A DNA stretch of 64,000 nt, from NCBI RefSeq assembly GCF_004358105.1, contig NZ_SMYL01000014.1, forward strand, positions 1-64,000. The letters run 5' to 3'. A program made the translations under genes and the position numbers. Within the stretch, counting starts at the first letter, position 1; each line of letters begins with the position of its first letter. The DNA comes from Sapientia aquatica (GTDB lineage Bacteria > Pseudomonadota > Gammaproteobacteria > Burkholderiales > Burkholderiaceae_D). The notes under the pieces were generated by a model. It saw only the letters and a list, made by a program, of their open reading frames with translations. It ran no database searches and had not been told where the DNA came from. Shown here piece by piece: positions 1-8,983 of this stretch.

Positions 1-55
1 CCGTCCATGGCTCTTGCATCCCCAGCAACGCCTGATACAAATCTTTGCTTTCCAT
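1..55 (-). CDS. ISL3-family transposase, N-terminal 18 residues (runs off the window)
   Basis: A minus-strand frame opens at the ATG at 53-55 and stays open to the window edge, encoding MESKDLYQALLGMQEPWT. This resembles the start of ISL3-family transposases, which begin with a short helix followed by an LLG..-PW segment. A GGAGAGCG stretch just upstream can act as ribosome binding site. The gene points away from the broken TonB receptor at 95-1381 and lies directly downstream of its premature stop, so it explains the truncation. Only the first 18 codons are visible, so the family call rests on a short match plus context. Confidence 0.6.
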   Translation of the reverse strand, partial: MESKDLYQALLGMQEPWT

Positions 56-101
56 CGCGCTCTCCGTTGGCTAAACCTGCGCGATAGCGTACTCTTAACC
101 C
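1..101 (-). mobile_element. Right-hand end of an ISL3-type insertion sequence
   Basis: Between the receptor frame and the transposase start lies about 45 bp of noncoding DNA. On the minus strand it begins GGGTTAAGAGTACGC, which is where the receptor reading frame ends in TAA. I read this as the terminal repeat of the element, with the true junction near 97-101. The other end lies outside the window, so the inverted repeat partner and target duplication cannot be checked here. Confidence 0.5.
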
Positions 102-1381
102 ACAGAAAAGTCTGAAGAACCAAAAATATTATCCGCCGCACCCGGATCAGCACCTTGGCCATTGTTTTCACAGCAGTTCACGTAGTTGATATTGGATGAC
201 TGTACGTTGTTGCGGGATAAGGTGGCGTAGTTATAACCATACGATTGCGAGTTCGCTTTAACACCGTCGTAAATGCGGGTGTATTCAAAATGGTTGTCAT
301 CGTTCAGATTGAAATCCAACTTAACCAAATAACGCAAGGTATCCGAACTACTTTGCCCCCATCCGCCCGGAGAAGTCGGATTCGCCGAAGTCGATCCCAC
401 ATAACCTGAGCTGGAATGAGTATCTTGCACAGCGCCGAACAAAAACAATTTATCTTTAATCAGCGGGCCACCCAGATAAGCGGCCGATAAGTGCGAATCG
501 GATGTGTTCGATTGGTTGTAGCGATACAGCTTGCCATCGGTGAGTGGATTGGCGCCGGTATTGGGGTAGTAAGTATCTAATGGCTTAGCCCGCAGCGATT
601 CTGGCGTGTATTCGTATTTAGCACCAACTTCCCAGGTATTGGTTCCGCTCTTGGTTGTGATGTTCGAGACGCCACCGGTCGAATTACCAAATTCTGCGCC
701 ATAGCCGCCAGTTAAAATCTGGGCATTTTGAATCGCGCCAAAAGGCAAATCGGTAAAGCCGATTCCTGAGCGTCCATTCACTACCGGAAAGCCATTGATG
801 TAATAAGCATTTTCCGACGCGCCAGCGCCACCAAAACTTGGCGCCGCCGAATAATTTCCGACCGAGGCATTCGTGCCGGGAGCCAGCAAAATAATGCTCC
901 CTGTGCTTTGCCCCATCGGCAAATTATCCAATTGTTTGGCAGTAAACACCGCGCCATTATTGGTCGTCGAAACGTCCACTCCACGCGGCTTACTGGTAAT
1001 TACAACGGTCTGAACTTTGTCCTTATTTTCAACGAATGAGGCTTCGACACCGCTACCAATGACCGCTTCCACTTCTAGCGTGGTTTCTTCTTTATCCGCA
1101 TTCATTAGCCGGACTTTGTAGTGCCCCGGCGGCATTGAGGTAGCTTGGTATTTACCGGATGCGTCAGGCGTGATTTTACGTTCAGTACCAGTTCCCAAAT
1201 TCTCTAAAATCACCGAATACTGGGACGCTGTCGAGACTGGAACTTGCCCATAAATCGTTCCGGTCGTATTCGATTGGGCGTAGCTAACAGTGGGCATTAG
1301 ACTAACAAAAGCTGCCGTGCCAAAGACGACCGAAATAGCATGCGCTACGATATTCTTTTTAAATCCATTCGCTGTTTTCAT
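95..1381 (-). pseudogene. Oar-type TonB-dependent receptor, truncated by an insertion
   Basis: Outer-membrane TonB-dependent receptors of this type are normally about 1,000 residues; this frame ends after 428. A signal peptide (about residues 1-35, ending SYAQ) is followed by a carboxypeptidase-regulatory-like beta-sandwich (about 38-100) and the plug domain (about 125-250, with the typical ...ITTKSGTN segment). The start of the barrel follows up to about residue 425. The last codons and the stop lie at the edge of the ISL3-type element, so the rest of the barrel is either beyond the element or lost. The gene lies 385 bp downstream of the GH31 enzyme on the same strand, suggesting it imported glycan products released by it. 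In its present form it cannot form a complete channel. Confidence 0.85.
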
Positions 1382-1766
1382 CGTACTCTTTCATAAAATG
1401 TGAACGCCCTGCATCGCAAGCGCGTTATCACCACATCAAAAAATAAGTAAAAAGATCCCCCGCCAAGTGGAATAGAAATTTTTTCTATCTTGACTTGAAC
1501 TAGGTCTAGATCGGTGAAGTAAAACGTGACTGCTGGCTGGGGTGGTATTCGGATAAAACACCGCAGCCAACATCGTTGGGTTGAGCGATTAGCTAGGCAA
1601 CTCTTTCATTGATATCTCCCTTAAATTTTATTTTTGCTTGTAATGTGTCATGCACTGAATCATTTTTGATGATTGCTATCATCGATAAACCAACTGCTAT
1701 TTTCTTCGACTACGCACTCGGTAAAGTGAAGCGCAACTCGACCAAGTGCTAAACCAACTTCGTTCA
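1382..1766. other. Noncoding region upstream of the TonB receptor, with an inverted repeat
   Basis: No gene is seen between the GH31 stop and the receptor start. The region should hold the receptor promoter. A 6-bp inverted repeat, GATGAT-TGCT-ATCATC, lies at 1668-1683, about 290 bp upstream of the receptor start. It could be an operator or the GH31 terminator stem, but has no T tract. No riboswitch was recognised. Confidence 0.35.
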
Positions 1767-4700
1767 TCATTTAACGCTATCGCCTTTAAATCCAATTAAG
1801 GACGCATTAGCCCAATTGGCGCAAACCGCTTTGCTGGACTTATCGAACGTCACTGTTTTAAGACTTAATGCGGTGATGCCGCGCACATCCAATTCTGGCT
1901 TCACAACAGCCGGCGCTTTGATTTCGCCACTGCTAAATAACAATTTACCGTCGCCCCACACTTGGAAAATCAAGCCACCCGCATCACGGCAGGCATCATC
2001 AATACCAACATCCGCACGGAAGGTTTGCCAATCGCCAGCCAACTTAAAGTCCGCTTGACTTGCCCCCATAACACCTATCCCTTTATGAAAGCGCAAACCG
2101 TTCATTTGCATTAAGTTTTCAGCGTTCGTTGGTTTAACTGGCTTCATAATTTTGGCGTGATCTTTGGCAAGCCCAGCCGACTTTGATAAGGCATCAGACA
2201 AATACACTTGTTGCTTGGCGCGATCCGGTTGTGGATATTCCAGGACATGAAATTCGGAAATCGTAATCGGCGAGACTGCGCTAGTTTGTTGTCCGTTATA
2301 AGCCGCATTGGCGCTCGAAACCGAGGACGCGGCTAACACCATAGGATCAATCGCGTTACCGTCATCGTCTTGATCCCAAGTGCTTAACACACGGAAGCGG
2401 AACAGGCGACCGGCTTTGGCAGGGAACTCGACTTTTTGCAGTTCTTCTTGCTTTTTAAGACTGCCTTTAAAGACTGGCGTACCCCAATCACCGTTGTTAT
2501 CGCTCAGATACACTTCCACATCACGCGCTTGACCGTAGGCCCAATTTTTGTCGTTGCGCGGCGCGATCTCAAATCCGCTAATCATGCGTCGTTCACCCAA
2601 GGCCAAGGTAAATTCATGCGGACCGGTTTTTTGCGATTGATCCCGTACCGAGCGGAACCAGGTATCTGGCTTGCCATCGAAGGCGTTTTCCAACGGATGA
2701 CCAGGTTCCTCTGCGGGGCGATTAAGCACAGTAATATTATCGGCTGGAATTGTATTGCCTAATTCTGGCGCGGCTGGATAGCCTGCCGTGGCGACGCTTC
2801 GGTCCGCTGCAGCACCGCTAAACGTAACGCTAAATTGGCGCTCAGTGGCGACATTCACTTTGGCAGTTTTAATGTGCAGCAAGCCGTATTTTTCAGCCGC
2901 ATCAAAATACCAACCGGCAGCAGTTTGATCGAATTCTGCTTTGCTACTTAGTTGCGCCAAGGTCTGTTTATCCAAGCTAACCGAATCCGGCTTTGCTCGG
3001 CTATGCACTTGTAATTGATAAACGCGCTCAGCATCCATGCCTTTAAAGCTGCCTTGTGTCGCACCCAGCGTAATTAAGGTGGTGCGCGATGTTTTGGCTG
3101 CATCAACAGATTCATCCACGCTGATTGTTTGTTGGCTAAAACTACCCTTCTGATAGTCGCGTGTAACGCCGTCATCTTCGTACAAGTTAAAGTCCGAATG
3201 GCCTTGGGTTGGATAAATATCCAAGGTCAACACGTCTTTAGCAACCTGTCCGTCATACAACGCGGTCGGGTACATGGGAATAATTGCGCCAGCGCGCACT
3301 AGCACGGGCAATCTATCTAAGCTAACTTGGTAGTCGATCACTTTGCCTGAAGCTGGCGCATCCACCACGCGCCCATCCCAATAATCTATCCATTGCCCTT
3401 GCGGCAAATAAATGCCCTTACGCCAGCCTTTACTTGCCACTTGGCTGCGGAAAACCGGCGCCACTAAGAAATCTTTGCCTAAGAAAAATTGGTATTTAAA
3501 GGCTTCGTTATTGGCATTTGGATCGCTCGGATGATCCCACATCAGACCACGCACAATCGGCGCGCCGGTGTCTTCTGCCACTTTGGCGTAGGTGTACATA
3601 TAAGGCATCAAGCGCATTTTGAGCTTGAGGTAATCGCGGTTGATACTGCGGTACGGCTCATCAAACCACCACGGATGTTTGCGCTCGTTTTTAGACCAGC
3701 CCGACATGCCCATCAACACCGGGGTGAACGTTTTCCATTGCAAATCGCGGGTGTAGGTTTCTGGGCTACCGCCAAAAATCCCATCCACATCACCGGTCGC
3801 ATACGCTTGCCCTGATAAGCCTGAACCAATTAAGGTCGGAATATGCCAACGAATATAATCCCAGCTACCCGATTGATCGCCAGTCCACGTCACCGCGTAA
3901 CGCTGCGTGCCAGCCCAACCCATTACCGTCCACACAAAAGGACGTGAATCGGAATTATCTAAAATACCCTGTGCGGCGGCCATGTTAGCGTCGAGCGAAA
4001 ACTGGTAACCCTGCCCAGTCCATGCCACATCCAATTTTTGCGCCCGCGTGCCAGCTTGACCTACTTCCCACGCAATTTTGTCGGTGCCGCTTTCGGTCCA
4101 TAAGCCAGTATGGAAACCGTATTTTTTTAAACCGGCGACCACATCTGGCAAATCGCTATAGCCGCATCCATAACCATCGTTCGGCAAAATCCAGCCACCG
4201 GGCATATCGTATTGACGGTATTTGGCGGCGACCGATTGGATGACGTCCGGTGTTTTACCCGTTGGGCCATCAGTCCAGCCAGTTGGCACGGTACCGGGCT
4301 TTTTAATATTGTCGCCATCGTTGTAGCAATCGGCGTCACCATATTCGTAGGCCCAACGCGGCAACATACGCGCGCGACCAGTTAAGTCGGTGTAACTGGC
4401 CAACACTTCTTTGATACTGTCGCCCACGAAGTAATAGGCGTCAAAGCGGTTTTCAATATGGCTGGTCGTGATGTAATCGTCGGAGCGGAAATCGTAGCTA
4501 CCGTTGCTCCACGTATTGCGTAATACGCCATAGCCTTTGCTGCTCATGTAAAAAGGCGCGGGGCTTGGGCGGTCGCCTTCTTCCCAGCCGCCGGAATAAG
4601 ACACTTCGAGCATTTTCCCTTTAAAGGCATACGCACCGTTTTGCTGACCGCCTCCAAAAAATACCTCGTCGGCCGAACTGCTCAACGATTGGAAGCTCGC

Positions 4701-5162
4701 TTTTTCGCTCAATTCCAAAGGTTGGGTTTCTTGCCATAACTGAGTTTTATTGTCGGCTTTGTACAAGGCCAAACGTAGCGGTTTCTTATAAATACGCAAG
4801 GCCATGCCACTGGTTTGCAGCAATTGATAGTCGCTGTGATCGCTTAACTGGTATTCGACTTTGGCATACGAATGCGGCACTACAATGGGCGCAGCTTTAT
4901 CGCCCGACTCTATTAACTTCCCACCTACGCCAGCCCACACACGCAACAAATCTGGCTTCAACAAACTTAACTGCACCACGTTAGCGCTATCAGTCGTCAA
5001 CTGAATTTGGCTAATTGCTTGGGCGGATAGTGCCTCGATCTTTTTGAGGTTACCAATCGGTGCGGCATGCGCTGATTGCGCGGCAAAACTGGCGCAGATT
5101 AAGGCCGCGATCAACGTTTTGCGTAACGATGAACTAACAGGTGAGTAGGAAGGTGCGGGCAT
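1767..5162 (-). CDS. Secreted GH31 glycosidase with C-terminal discoidin and NPCBM domains; possible alpha-N-acetylgalactosaminidase
   Basis: A large (1,131 residues) exported glycoside hydrolase of family 31. A signal peptide covers residues 1-34 (ending AHAA). An N-terminal beta domain carries FFGGGQQNG, followed by the catalytic barrel (about 270-600), a C-terminal sheet domain with YEDDGVTRDY, a discoidin/F5-8C-like domain (about 780-960) and an NPCBM-like domain (about 985-1125). The common GH31 nucleophile motif WxDMNE is not present. Instead Asp378 in KLDVAW and Asp429 in WTGDQ are the likely nucleophile and acid/base, 51 residues apart. This is the pattern I associate with the GH31 alpha-N-acetylgalactosaminidase/alpha-galactosidase branch rather than alpha-glucosidases. 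The adjacent operon for a 2-keto-3-deoxy-galactonate route with a deacetylase supports release of GalNAc or galactose. GH31 is certain; substrate is inference. Confidence 0.85.
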   Translation of the reverse strand: MPAPSYSPVSSSLRKTLIAALICASFAAQSAHAAPIGNLKKIEALSAQAISQIQLTTDSANVVQLSLLKPDLLRVWAGVGGKLIESGDKAAPIVVPHSYAKVEYQLSDHSDYQLLQTSGMALRIYKKPLRLALYKADNKTQLWQETQPLELSEKASFQSLSSSADEVFFGGGQQNGAYAFKGKMLEVSYSGGWEEGDRPSPAPFYMSSKGYGVLRNTWSNGSYDFRSDDYITTSHIENRFDAYYFVGDSIKEVLASYTDLTGRARMLPRWAYEYGDADCYNDGDNIKKPGTVPTGWTDGPTGKTPDVIQSVAAKYRQYDMPGGWILPNDGYGCGYSDLPDVVAGLKKYGFHTGLWTESGTDKIAWEVGQAGTRAQKLDVAWTGQGYQFSLDANMAAAQGILDNSDSRPFVWTVMGWAGTQRYAVTWTGDQSGSWDYIRWHIPTLIGSGLSGQAYATGDVDGIFGGSPETYTRDLQWKTFTPVLMGMSGWSKNERKHPWWFDEPYRSINRDYLKLKMRLMPYMYTYAKVAEDTGAPIVRGLMWDHPSDPNANNEAFKYQFFLGKDFLVAPVFRSQVASKGWRKGIYLPQGQWIDYWDGRVVDAPASGKVIDYQVSLDRLPVLVRAGAIIPMYPTALYDGQVAKDVLTLDIYPTQGHSDFNLYEDDGVTRDYQKGSFSQQTISVDESVDAAKTSRTTLITLGATQGSFKGMDAERVYQLQVHSRAKPDSVSLDKQTLAQLSSKAEFDQTAAGWYFDAAEKYGLLHIKTAKVNVATERQFSVTFSGAAADRSVATAGYPAAPELGNTIPADNITVLNRPAEEPGHPLENAFDGKPDTWFRSVRDQSQKTGPHEFTLALGERRMISGFEIAPRNDKNWAYGQARDVEVYLSDNNGDWGTPVFKGSLKKQEELQKVEFPAKAGRLFRFRVLSTWDQDDDGNAIDPMVLAASSVSSANAAYNGQQTSAVSPITISEFHVLEYPQPDRAKQQVYLSDALSKSAGLAKDHAKIMKPVKPTNAENLMQMNGLRFHKGIGVMGASQADFKLAGDWQTFRADVGIDDACRDAGGLIFQVWGDGKLLFSSGEIKAPAVVKPELDVRGITALSLKTVTFDKSSKAVCANWANASLIGFKGDSVK

Positions 5163-5381
5163 TGGTGTCTCTTTTAATTAAACAGTGTGATGCGCTGGTC
5201 TAGGTTGAAATTGCTCTTGGTCGTTTGTTTTGGCGCGCTTTGCCTTAACGAAAACCAAGCAACATTTGCAGCATTTTTTTGACTGTAACTTTGTTGAATT
5301 TTTTATGACAGCGATTTTTATTGCAATGAGTCATCAAAAATTATTTAACGAATCAAGCCCGCCCTAGGCGAACTGAGGCGA

Positions 5382-6263
5382 TTAACTCTTGACCTCATCC
5401 AACAACCATTGATGGAAAGCCTGAAAAGCCGGATTTTCCACCATGTCTGTTGCATAAATGAGAAAGTAATTCAGGCGCAGCGGGCTATCTAGATGAAACG
5501 GGCGCATCAAACGACCCGCCGCAATGTCGTATTCCACCAACAACGATTGCCCCAATGCGATTCCATGTCCGTCAATGGCGGCCTGCATTGCCATCAATGC
5601 CAAGGTAAATAACGGACCTTGCCGCGCATTGTTGTGCGCCACACCTAGCGCCGCGAACCACGCTTCCCAGCTCGGATAATCCGCATCGTTCATCGAGCGT
5701 ATTTCGTGCAACAAGGTGTAGCGACTCAGGTCGGTGGGCGACTTTAAGTTCATGCCCAATTGCGGACTGCAGACCGGAAAGACTTCGGTACTGATAAACG
5801 ATTCGATCTTGAAATCGGCAAATTGAGTGCGGCGAAAATCAATCGAAATATCGCAATTGGAATAATTACGGTCCTGTTCCGACACAATTTCCACCCGAAT
5901 ATGCGGATGCTTATTAATAAAGCGGTACAAGCGTGGCACTAACCATTTGGAGCCAAACGAGGGCGGCACGCCTACGCGCAATAAAACGTTATTCCCATTA
6001 AGCAGCATGTCGGTGGCTTGTTGAAAAATCTTAAAGCCTTCTTTGATGCGCGGAAAATACAACTCGCCCGCTTCCGTTAACGACAGCACATTGTTTTTCC
6101 GTTGGAACAGCTCTATCCCTAACTCGTCTTCGAGCAGCTTAATTTGATGACTCACCGCCGCGTTAGTGACGTGGAGTTCTTCGGCGGCACGAGTGAAATT
6201 GAGCCGCCTTGCAGCGACTTCAAATACTCGGAGCGAATTGAGCGAAGGCAGACGTCGGGCCAT
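5382..6263 (-). CDS. LysR-family transcriptional regulator (GcvA-like)
   Basis: 293 residues, the normal length for a LysR-type regulator. The N-terminal winged helix-turn-helix (residues 5-65) has the GcvA-type start, with LPSLNSLRVFEVAARRLNFT and AVSHQIKLLEDELGIELF. The C-terminal two-lobed effector domain follows (about 90-290). It is divergent from the sugar-acid kinase/ABC transporter operon, with a 424-bp intergenic region that contains a T-N11-A box close to its own start. It most likely senses a pathway intermediate and controls the divergent operon, perhaps also the GH31/receptor pair downstream of it. The effector is unknown. Confidence 0.9.
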   Translation of the reverse strand: MARRLPSLNSLRVFEVAARRLNFTRAAEELHVTNAAVSHQIKLLEDELGIELFQRKNNVLSLTEAGELYFPRIKEGFKIFQQATDMLLNGNNVLLRVGVPPSFGSKWLVPRLYRFINKHPHIRVEIVSEQDRNYSNCDISIDFRRTQFADFKIESFISTEVFPVCSPQLGMNLKSPTDLSRYTLLHEIRSMNDADYPSWEAWFAALGVAHNNARQGPLFTLALMAMQAAIDGHGIALGQSLLVEYDIAAGRLMRPFHLDSPLRLNYFLIYATDMVENPAFQAFHQWLLDEVKS

Positions 6264-6298
6264 AGAAATCTCATCAAAAAATTGTAAGATATCAGAAT

Positions 6299-6321
6299 CT
6301 CATTTAATAAAACTTAATGAG
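6299..6321. promoter_or_regulatory. LysR-type T-N11-A operator
   Basis: CTCATT, 11 bases, then AATGAG form a perfect 6-bp inverted repeat, the classic T-N11-A geometry of LysR-type binding sites. It lies 36 bp upstream of the regulator start, where such regulators usually bind for autoregulation and divergent activation. Confidence 0.6.
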
Positions 6322-6687
6322 AAGTAAAATTTTACTCGCGGTCGGTGCCAACAAATTCAGGCATGATGTGCGCCATAGCACTCAATTAACGAATTTGTAT
6401 TTTTTATATTACTTATCCGTGGATGACGCTAATGCAGCGGCGCATGAAGTATTGACCAACAACTTTCCTATATTTTTATTTAATGACGCCTAAAAATATA
6501 ATCACTAGCAAGTCCCACATCGCTACATTAAGCTTCTAAAAAATTCATGGAGATGCGCCTCATCAACTCTTATTTGCGGAATACCTAGCCAACTTATCGG
6601 CACCTAAGCCCCTTAGCAATTCACAAACAACGATAAACAGAGACAGCGCAGCGCATCACCCAACAAAGCAACCATCAACGACTAACT
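6322..6687. other. Intergenic region carrying the promoter of the sugar-acid operon
   Basis: 366 bp without a credible gene between the LysR box and the kinase start. It is AT-rich in its first half. No strong Shine-Dalgarno sequence precedes the kinase ATG at 6688. No riboswitch or terminator was recognised. Transcription of the operon must start here. Confidence 0.4.
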
Positions 6688-7689
6688 ATGACTTACATCC
6701 TAACTATCGACACCGGCACAACTAACACTCGCGTTAGCTTGTGGAACAACGCAACCGTCATTGCCCATTCGGCCAATGAGGTCGGCGTGCGCGATACCGC
6801 CATGAGCGGCAGTAAAGACAAACTAGAACAAGGTGTTAGGAAAACGATTTTAGATACGTTAGCCAAAGCCAACGTGACCGAAGACGAGATCGATTTGGTC
6901 TTGGGCTCGGGCATGATTAGCTCCAACGTTGGCCTATTCGAGCTACCCCATATTCCGGCCCCGGCTGGGCTGCAACAACTAGCACGTGGCATGGTCGCGG
7001 TTACCATTCCGACGGTGTTTTCCAAACCGATTTATCTCGTTCCTGGTGTGCGTAATGTGGTTGAAAATATTGGCCTACATAATTGCGAAGCAATGGACAT
7101 GATGCGCGGTGAAGAAGTCGAAGTCATGGGCGTGATCGATCAACTCGGCATCACTGGCCCGGCAATGCTCATCATGCCCGGTTCACATTCTAAATTTGTC
7201 TGCATCGACGAAAAAAATAACATCCTTGGCTGCGTCACCACCTTGGCTGGTGAGCTGTTATATGTGATTACCCACAACACGATTTTGGCGAAATCATTGG
7301 ACTCCGATTTTGCCGAATTCATTAATCCAGAAATGCTCTTGGCCGGCGCACAATCCGCGCAAACCATCGGCTTGGGTCGCACCTGCTTTAATGTACGCAC
7401 CCTAGATCAATTCACCATTTATCAACGCAATGACCGCGCCAACTTCTTATTGGGCGCGATCTTAGGGGCCGATTTATTGACCCTGAAAAACAGCACAGCC
7501 ATCAAGATGATGCCCGGCACGCCCGTCATTATTTGCGGCAAGCCGATAATGAAAGAAGCCTTGGCCTTGTTGATTAAAAACGATGACTACTTCTCCGGCA
7601 AAGTCACTGTGGTATCCAACGAAATGCAAGAACATTTGGCAGGCTACGGCGCGATCAAAGTCGCCACAGCTCGTGGATTGATTAAATAA
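6688..7689 (+). CDS. dgoK: 2-dehydro-3-deoxygalactonokinase (KDGal kinase)
   Basis: 333 residues, the usual length of DgoK. The N-terminal phosphate-binding motif reads LTIDTGTTNTRVSLW (residues 4-18), and the C-terminal half shows the ASKHA-type fold features NFLLGAILGADL and VIICGKP. The enzyme phosphorylates 2-keto-3-deoxy-D-galactonate (or the gluconate epimer) at O6 with ATP in the cytoplasm. It opens an operon that ends with the matching aldolase at 17082, so the pair converts a 2-keto-3-deoxy hexonate to pyruvate and glyceraldehyde 3-phosphate. No galactonate dehydratase lies between them; a PLP enzyme and a D-aminoacylase take its place, which changes the likely upstream substrate to an amino-sugar acid. 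Confidence 0.9.
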   Translation: MTYILTIDTGTTNTRVSLWNNATVIAHSANEVGVRDTAMSGSKDKLEQGVRKTILDTLAKANVTEDEIDLVLGSGMISSNVGLFELPHIPAPAGLQQLARGMVAVTIPTVFSKPIYLVPGVRNVVENIGLHNCEAMDMMRGEEVEVMGVIDQLGITGPAMLIMPGSHSKFVCIDEKNNILGCVTTLAGELLYVITHNTILAKSLDSDFAEFINPEMLLAGAQSAQTIGLGRTCFNVRTLDQFTIYQRNDRANFLLGAILGADLLTLKNSTAIKMMPGTPVIICGKPIMKEALALLIKNDDYFSGKVTVVSNEMQEHLAGYGAIKVATARGLIK

Positions 7690-7735
7690 CGATCCGTGCA
7701 TTCTGATAAAAATAAAACGCCCCATCGGAGACCAC

Positions 7736-8980
7736 ATGCCAGCCACGTTCAACAAAAATTCTGTCGCACGACTCGGAACACAATTCGTCGTCGCCCTCGC
7801 AGTTAGCTCGCTATATTTCAGTAGCGCCAGCGCCGAAACCGTGCGCATCGCCGTCGCGCATTACAGCGATCAAACCCTGCCTTATTTTCAGAAAATGGCA
7901 GCTGATTTTAATAAAGCGAATCCAACGATCACGATTAAAGTGGAAGAAATTAATTGGGATAATTTGCAGCAAAAACTGCAGACCGATATCGGCGGCGGCA
8001 CCAATCCCGATTTATCGATAGTTGGCACCCGTTGGCTGCTCGATTTGGTCAAAGACGATGTACTAGAACCGCTGGACGGGCAAATGTCGCCAGCCTTTAA
8101 AGATAAATTTATCGGTAATTTTCTCAACGCGGGCAAGATTCAAAATCACTATTACGGCTTGCCAATCGCTGCCTCCGCACGCGGCCTGTTTTATAACAAA
8201 GCGCTGTTAAAAGACGCTGGCTTCCCAAACGGCCCGCAAACTTGGGACGATGTGTTTGCCGCGTCAAAAAAAATCAAAGCTAGTGGCAAATATGGCTTCG
8301 GCATTCAAGGCAAAGAAATCGAAACCGAAGTCTATTGGTTTTACAGTTTATGGGCGCAAGGCGGCGAAGTGCTCGATGCCAATGGCAAAGCGGTGTTTGA
8401 TTCCAGCGCCGGAATTAAAGCCGCCACCATCTATAAAGACCTCATCGATCAAGGCCTAACCCAACCGGGCGTAACCAGTTACAGCCGTGAAGACGTGCAA
8501 AATTTATTCAAACAAGGCCGCCTAGGAATGGTAATCACCGCGCCTTTCTTAGTTAAACAAATCCAAAAAGAAAATCCTAGTTTGCAATTTGGCGTCGCCG
8601 CAGTACCGCGCGGCGTAGCTAGTGCGACCTTTGCCACCACCGATTCGTTAGTGATGTTTAAGAACTCCAAAGTAAAATCTGCGGCATGGAAATTTGCCGA
8701 CTATTTATTCAGCAAAGCGCCGCGCGTCGCATTCACAAAAGGCGAAGGGGCGCTGCCGACCACCAAAGAAGAAGCCGCCGATCCTGCTTTTGCCGATCCG
8801 GTGACGCAAACTTTTATCGGCTTTTTACCAACAGCCAAATTCCCGCCTATCGTCGCGGGTTGGGAAGATTTATCCAAGTCGTTAAGTAATGCTCTGCAAG
8901 CGATTTATTTAGGCAAGGCCAAACCAGACGCAGCGCTGAAAGCCGCAGCAGCTAAAGCTAACCAAGCACTCAAAAAATAA
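7736..8980 (+). CDS. Sugar ABC transporter, periplasmic binding protein
   Basis: 414 residues with a signal peptide (about 1-33, ending ASAE) and the family-1 solute-binding fold typical of carbohydrate ABC importers. The order is an N-terminal lobe with VEEINWDNLQQKLQTDI, a hinge, then a C-terminal lobe with the conserved SLVMFKNSKVKSAAWKFADY segment. A GGAG sequence precedes the ATG at 7736. It is followed after 3 bp by the first permease gene, so the three membrane-complex genes are co-transcribed. Ligand is unknown; context suggests an amino sugar, its oxidised acid or a short glycan. Confidence 0.9.
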   Translation: MPATFNKNSVARLGTQFVVALAVSSLYFSSASAETVRIAVAHYSDQTLPYFQKMAADFNKANPTITIKVEEINWDNLQQKLQTDIGGGTNPDLSIVGTRWLLDLVKDDVLEPLDGQMSPAFKDKFIGNFLNAGKIQNHYYGLPIAASARGLFYNKALLKDAGFPNGPQTWDDVFAASKKIKASGKYGFGIQGKEIETEVYWFYSLWAQGGEVLDANGKAVFDSSAGIKAATIYKDLIDQGLTQPGVTSYSREDVQNLFKQGRLGMVITAPFLVKQIQKENPSLQFGVAAVPRGVASATFATTDSLVMFKNSKVKSAAWKFADYLFSKAPRVAFTKGEGALPTTKEEAADPAFADPVTQTFIGFLPTAKFPPIVAGWEDLSKSLSNALQAIYLGKAKPDAALKAAAAKANQALKK

Positions 8981-8983
8981 GCG

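Noticed and set aside
1506-1516. CTAGATCGGTG upstream of the receptor matches CACCGATCTAG at 18774-18784 in reverse, suggesting a shared operator
   Set aside because: An 11-base match is expected by chance in a window this size, and the sites have no symmetry.
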